64,000 nt of DNA from Paragonimus westermani (taxonomy: Eukaryota > Platyhelminthes > Trematoda > Plagiorchiida > Troglotrematidae): contig QNGE01000978.1 in NCBI GenBank assembly GCA_008508345.1, positions 81,238-145,237 of the forward strand. The letters are read 5' to 3'. Of this stretch, positions 61,257 to 64,000 are shown one piece after another. A program made the translations under genes and the position numbers. Position 1 is the stretch's first letter; each line of letters begins with the position of its first letter. The notes under the pieces are model-generated. The model saw only the letters and a program-made list of their open reading frames with translations, made no database searches and was not told the origin of the DNA.

Positions 61257-64000
61257 TTGACGAGGTCAACTTGAACTGGAGCACTGGACTCCAACTTGTT
61301 CCATCAGACTTCATTAGGAGTGCGTCGTATTGCCAGATAAGAAATTGAAACCGCGGTGACACATACAAGTGCTGGAAAATTCAGCAAAAACAATACTGTT
61401 AACTTAAGATCTACCAGAAACTGTTTAAGTTGCTCCCTGTTCTTATTACTCCCTCGCTTGGTCTTACGTTGTCTGGAATTCCGAAAAAACACGTTATCCT
61501 TCACAGCACAGTGGTGTCCCACTAAATGTCACTTGATCATCATCACAATCTATGCGCTGGTAAGAACTAACGGCGTTTCAAGTGTACTGGGGACCATGAC
61601 TGGGGTTCTGTGATCCCGAATAATGACCAGGGCGTGATAGTTCAAAATGCTCCTGTTGAACTGATGCGCTGGTCAATAACCATGAACTCAACACTAAATT
61701 CCTTAGAATATCAAGAGGTAGCCAATACGCTGTCAAAATTTAGTCCACAGTTATTGTACTCAGTTGATAATCCTCTATTCGCGGGGGGGTTGTACAATAT
61801 TGGATTGTGCCAATAAGATCACTCCTACCGTACGTTAGACAGATCACAGTAATGAACTCCTTCAAATTCACATGTCTTAATGTCTTCATTTGGATCTCAA
61901 AACCATTCAATAACGTCTACATGGGTTGAAACATTTTGCTTCTTATCGATTAAGCTCTCAATTACCATACTGTTATTCTGCTGTGCCATCTCTAGTTCTC
62001 CTGAAATATTCGACTACTGTATCGAAACGGATGGAAGGCAGATGTCTTGTTGCCTGTTCGTAAAGTCACATCAGTCGTGAGCGTACGACACGGTGATTAT
62101 GAAACAATAATCCTCTGTCAGAAATTTGAACTGAACAGCTAAAACACAGAAAAGAGCAGATTCAAACGTGGGACGTGCACACTGATGTGGATCCATGTAG
62201 TTCTTCGGTGTAGTTAATCGTACAAGCAGATTTTCTCAAAATCTCCCAACGCAACCGATGAGCATTCAGATGGTTACCAATACCTCAATTGACAAAATTT
62301 TCCTCTCTGATAGTTGCCTAGTGCTACCAACGAGTCCCGTGGGGATAAATTCCACTGCAACGAGATATTTGGAATATGGCATTTTGAAATTTTACGGAAG
62401 CCCCTTTCCTTCTTGGAAAGCCCAGTCATTCATCCAACGTTACACTCGGTACGCATTCTAATCATTATCACACTATGCGATTATTCAAATGATGATTAAT
62501 CCTCTCAATATAAAATTGTCATTCGGAAGCGTATGTGTGAATTCCGATATGCACTGAAATTACTGTCCTTACATGAGTTTGGCACATCCCACTGCAACTT
62601 GCTTACTCCGTTTGTTTCGATGATTAATATGTTCAAATTCTAGAGAGACTTGACTAATTGTTCAGCATTATATAGCACTGCCCAATTCACGTGTACAGTT
62701 GACATCATTTATATTGATAGAACAAGGTGATTTATTGGTCACGAGTGGTCAGTACTCGTTCGACTCAGTTTAATGAAAAAAGTTTACATCTTGTTCGTTT
62801 CGACATCTAAAAGTTTCCAAACTCCCCAGTGACATGATGCAACAGATTTTGATATGTAGATCAATCACACCCTCTCTCGTATGCTCAGCTGCATTCGTGT
62901 TCAGGTCAGTTCAACTTTCTTGGCATGATACAAACGGAACACATAAAATGAAGCGGTACTGAGTTAGTGGCTCTTCAAAGATCATCTCATACAGTTAGTG
63001 CGCTTGGTGACGTCCTTTTCGGATTAGCCTTCCAAAGTGACCAGATCATAAGGACACCAAAAGCGACTTGCGCCACGTCACTAGCAACTCCCCGCATACA
63101 TCATTTATGTAGCGTAAACTTAGACAGTACAATCGATAAATCGAACACCCGATAAGTTACGTAATGTTACGAGAAGCTCTGATTGAGTATTATCAAGACA
63201 CACTTTAACCATTCATCCCACAAATGGTACAGTAACGTATCATTTTGTAATACACACTCCAAGCTGTAAGTTTCAAACGTTCAGTCGATGGGGATAATCA
63301 TTAAGTATAAAAATGATGTTGAGTAATGTGCATTGCTTCTTCACAAATATTCGCATTTCATGTGAGTTCTGTTGCAATGTCTAGAAAATGCCGCTCAATT
63401 GCAGTTCGGCATTTGGTCATAATACACAGTGACTTCCTGTCTTTCACAATCTTTCTGAGTCAAAACTTTTCCAGAATTTGACGCTACTTATAACATTTAT
63501 ATTTTTAACCAACCGCATATTTCCTCAGAAAGTTGTGAATTTTGCTGGGACAGACATGTTTGGCTGTATTGCACACCATTTGCTGACGATTTTACTCAGA
63601 TCAGATCAGAACAAGCGATACCAATCGCTGGCTGTGATTGCAGATCACATATGCTTCCTCTGCTGACTCAGGAAAATGGAGTGCATCTTCATTCTTCTCG
63701 AAACAGGTGGAATCCTAACCAAAGATACCGCCTCAAATGAATGACATGAACACAGCATGTCTTGAATGCTTTTCAGGATTGATAGCCAACAGCAACTGAA
63801 TTCTGGTTTTCCTTGATTGTTGTTTCGTTGACAGGACAAGACGAAGCACCAGAGTTGAGAATAGTTAGCAATCTAAAAATGTGGCCTTGGGAGACCGGCG
63901 TGATGAATTCTTGTGAGTTACTGTCTAACACTTTCTTCGTAACTCGCGCACCTTCTTCTTATATGTCACAAAAGCGATGTGGCATTACGTATTTTCTCAA
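61257..64000. other. No assignable feature
   Basis: Several 60-85-codon frames on both strands (for example 61356-61613, 61610-61816, 62258-62461) without motifs. No splice context or repeat identified. Confidence 0.45.

Noticed and set aside
1..64000. CRISPR arrays, bacterial operons, rRNA or intact tRNA genes
   Set aside because: No regularly spaced direct repeats, no dense same-strand ORFs, no rRNA core sequences, and the only tRNA-like sequences are SINE heads.

Overview
This is gene-poor, AT-rich (about 60% A+T by eye), intron- or intergenic-type DNA from a eukaryote, most likely a metazoan. The transposon mix (Penelope-like elements with GIY-YIG endonuclease domains, a Ty3/gypsy pol relic, a tRNA-derived SINE) would fit a parasitic flatworm such as a trematode. 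That guess rests on transposon content alone and is weak. I see no bacterial features: no operons, no dense ORFs, no Shine-Dalgarno spacing, no CRISPR array. The longest Met-to-stop frames are about 130 codons and nearly all look like chance. || The best supported content is mobile-element debris. (1) At least nine recognisable copies or fragments of one SINE family lie at 1-228, 1621-1756, 3443-3592, 3594-3634, 17145-17412, 25889-25983, 25985-26174, 27811-28020, 34341-34452, 35561-35750 and 56791-56982. The family has a tRNA(Met)-like head with A and B boxes and a roughly 140-bp body. In two or three copies a second tRNA-like segment precedes the head, so the family may be composite. (2) There are Penelope-like element (PLE) relics: a 3' end with GIY-YIG domain flanked by long inverted repeats (6138-7120, + strand) and degenerate C-terminal pieces on the - strand (255-400, 34665-35129, 42677-42858, possibly 51571-51730). 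(3) A Ty3/gypsy reverse transcriptase to RNase H relic with stop codons lies at 32570-33000 (+). || Some frames carry a faint resemblance to metazoan protein domains: cadherin-like pieces at 21126-22064, an MSP-domain-like frame at 10130-10453 (-), an Ig-like frame at 58351-58632, and a C/H-rich exon-like cluster at 48159-50191 that includes a well-formed small intron. They are interrupted, unrecognised as whole genes, and offered at low confidence as old exons or pseudogene fragments. No complete gene, RNA gene or promoter could be assigned. || One base is ambiguous (N at 3593). It lies exactly at the end of a 150-bp segment that is a perfect reverse complement of bases 68-217. This is the main structural anomaly, and a misjoin or collapsed gap is a serious possibility. 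|| Layout: 1-3640 SINE-rich with the inverted duplication; 3640-6137 unassigned; 6138-7120 PLE; 7121-17144 mostly unassigned; 17145-17412 full SINE; 20.8-22.1 kb cadherin-like pieces; 25.9-28.0 kb SINE cluster; 32.5-35.8 kb gypsy, PLE and SINE relics; 42.7 kb PLE; 48.2-50.2 kb exon-like cluster; 51.6 kb possible PLE; 56.8 kb SINE; 58.4 kb Ig-like frame; remainder featureless.
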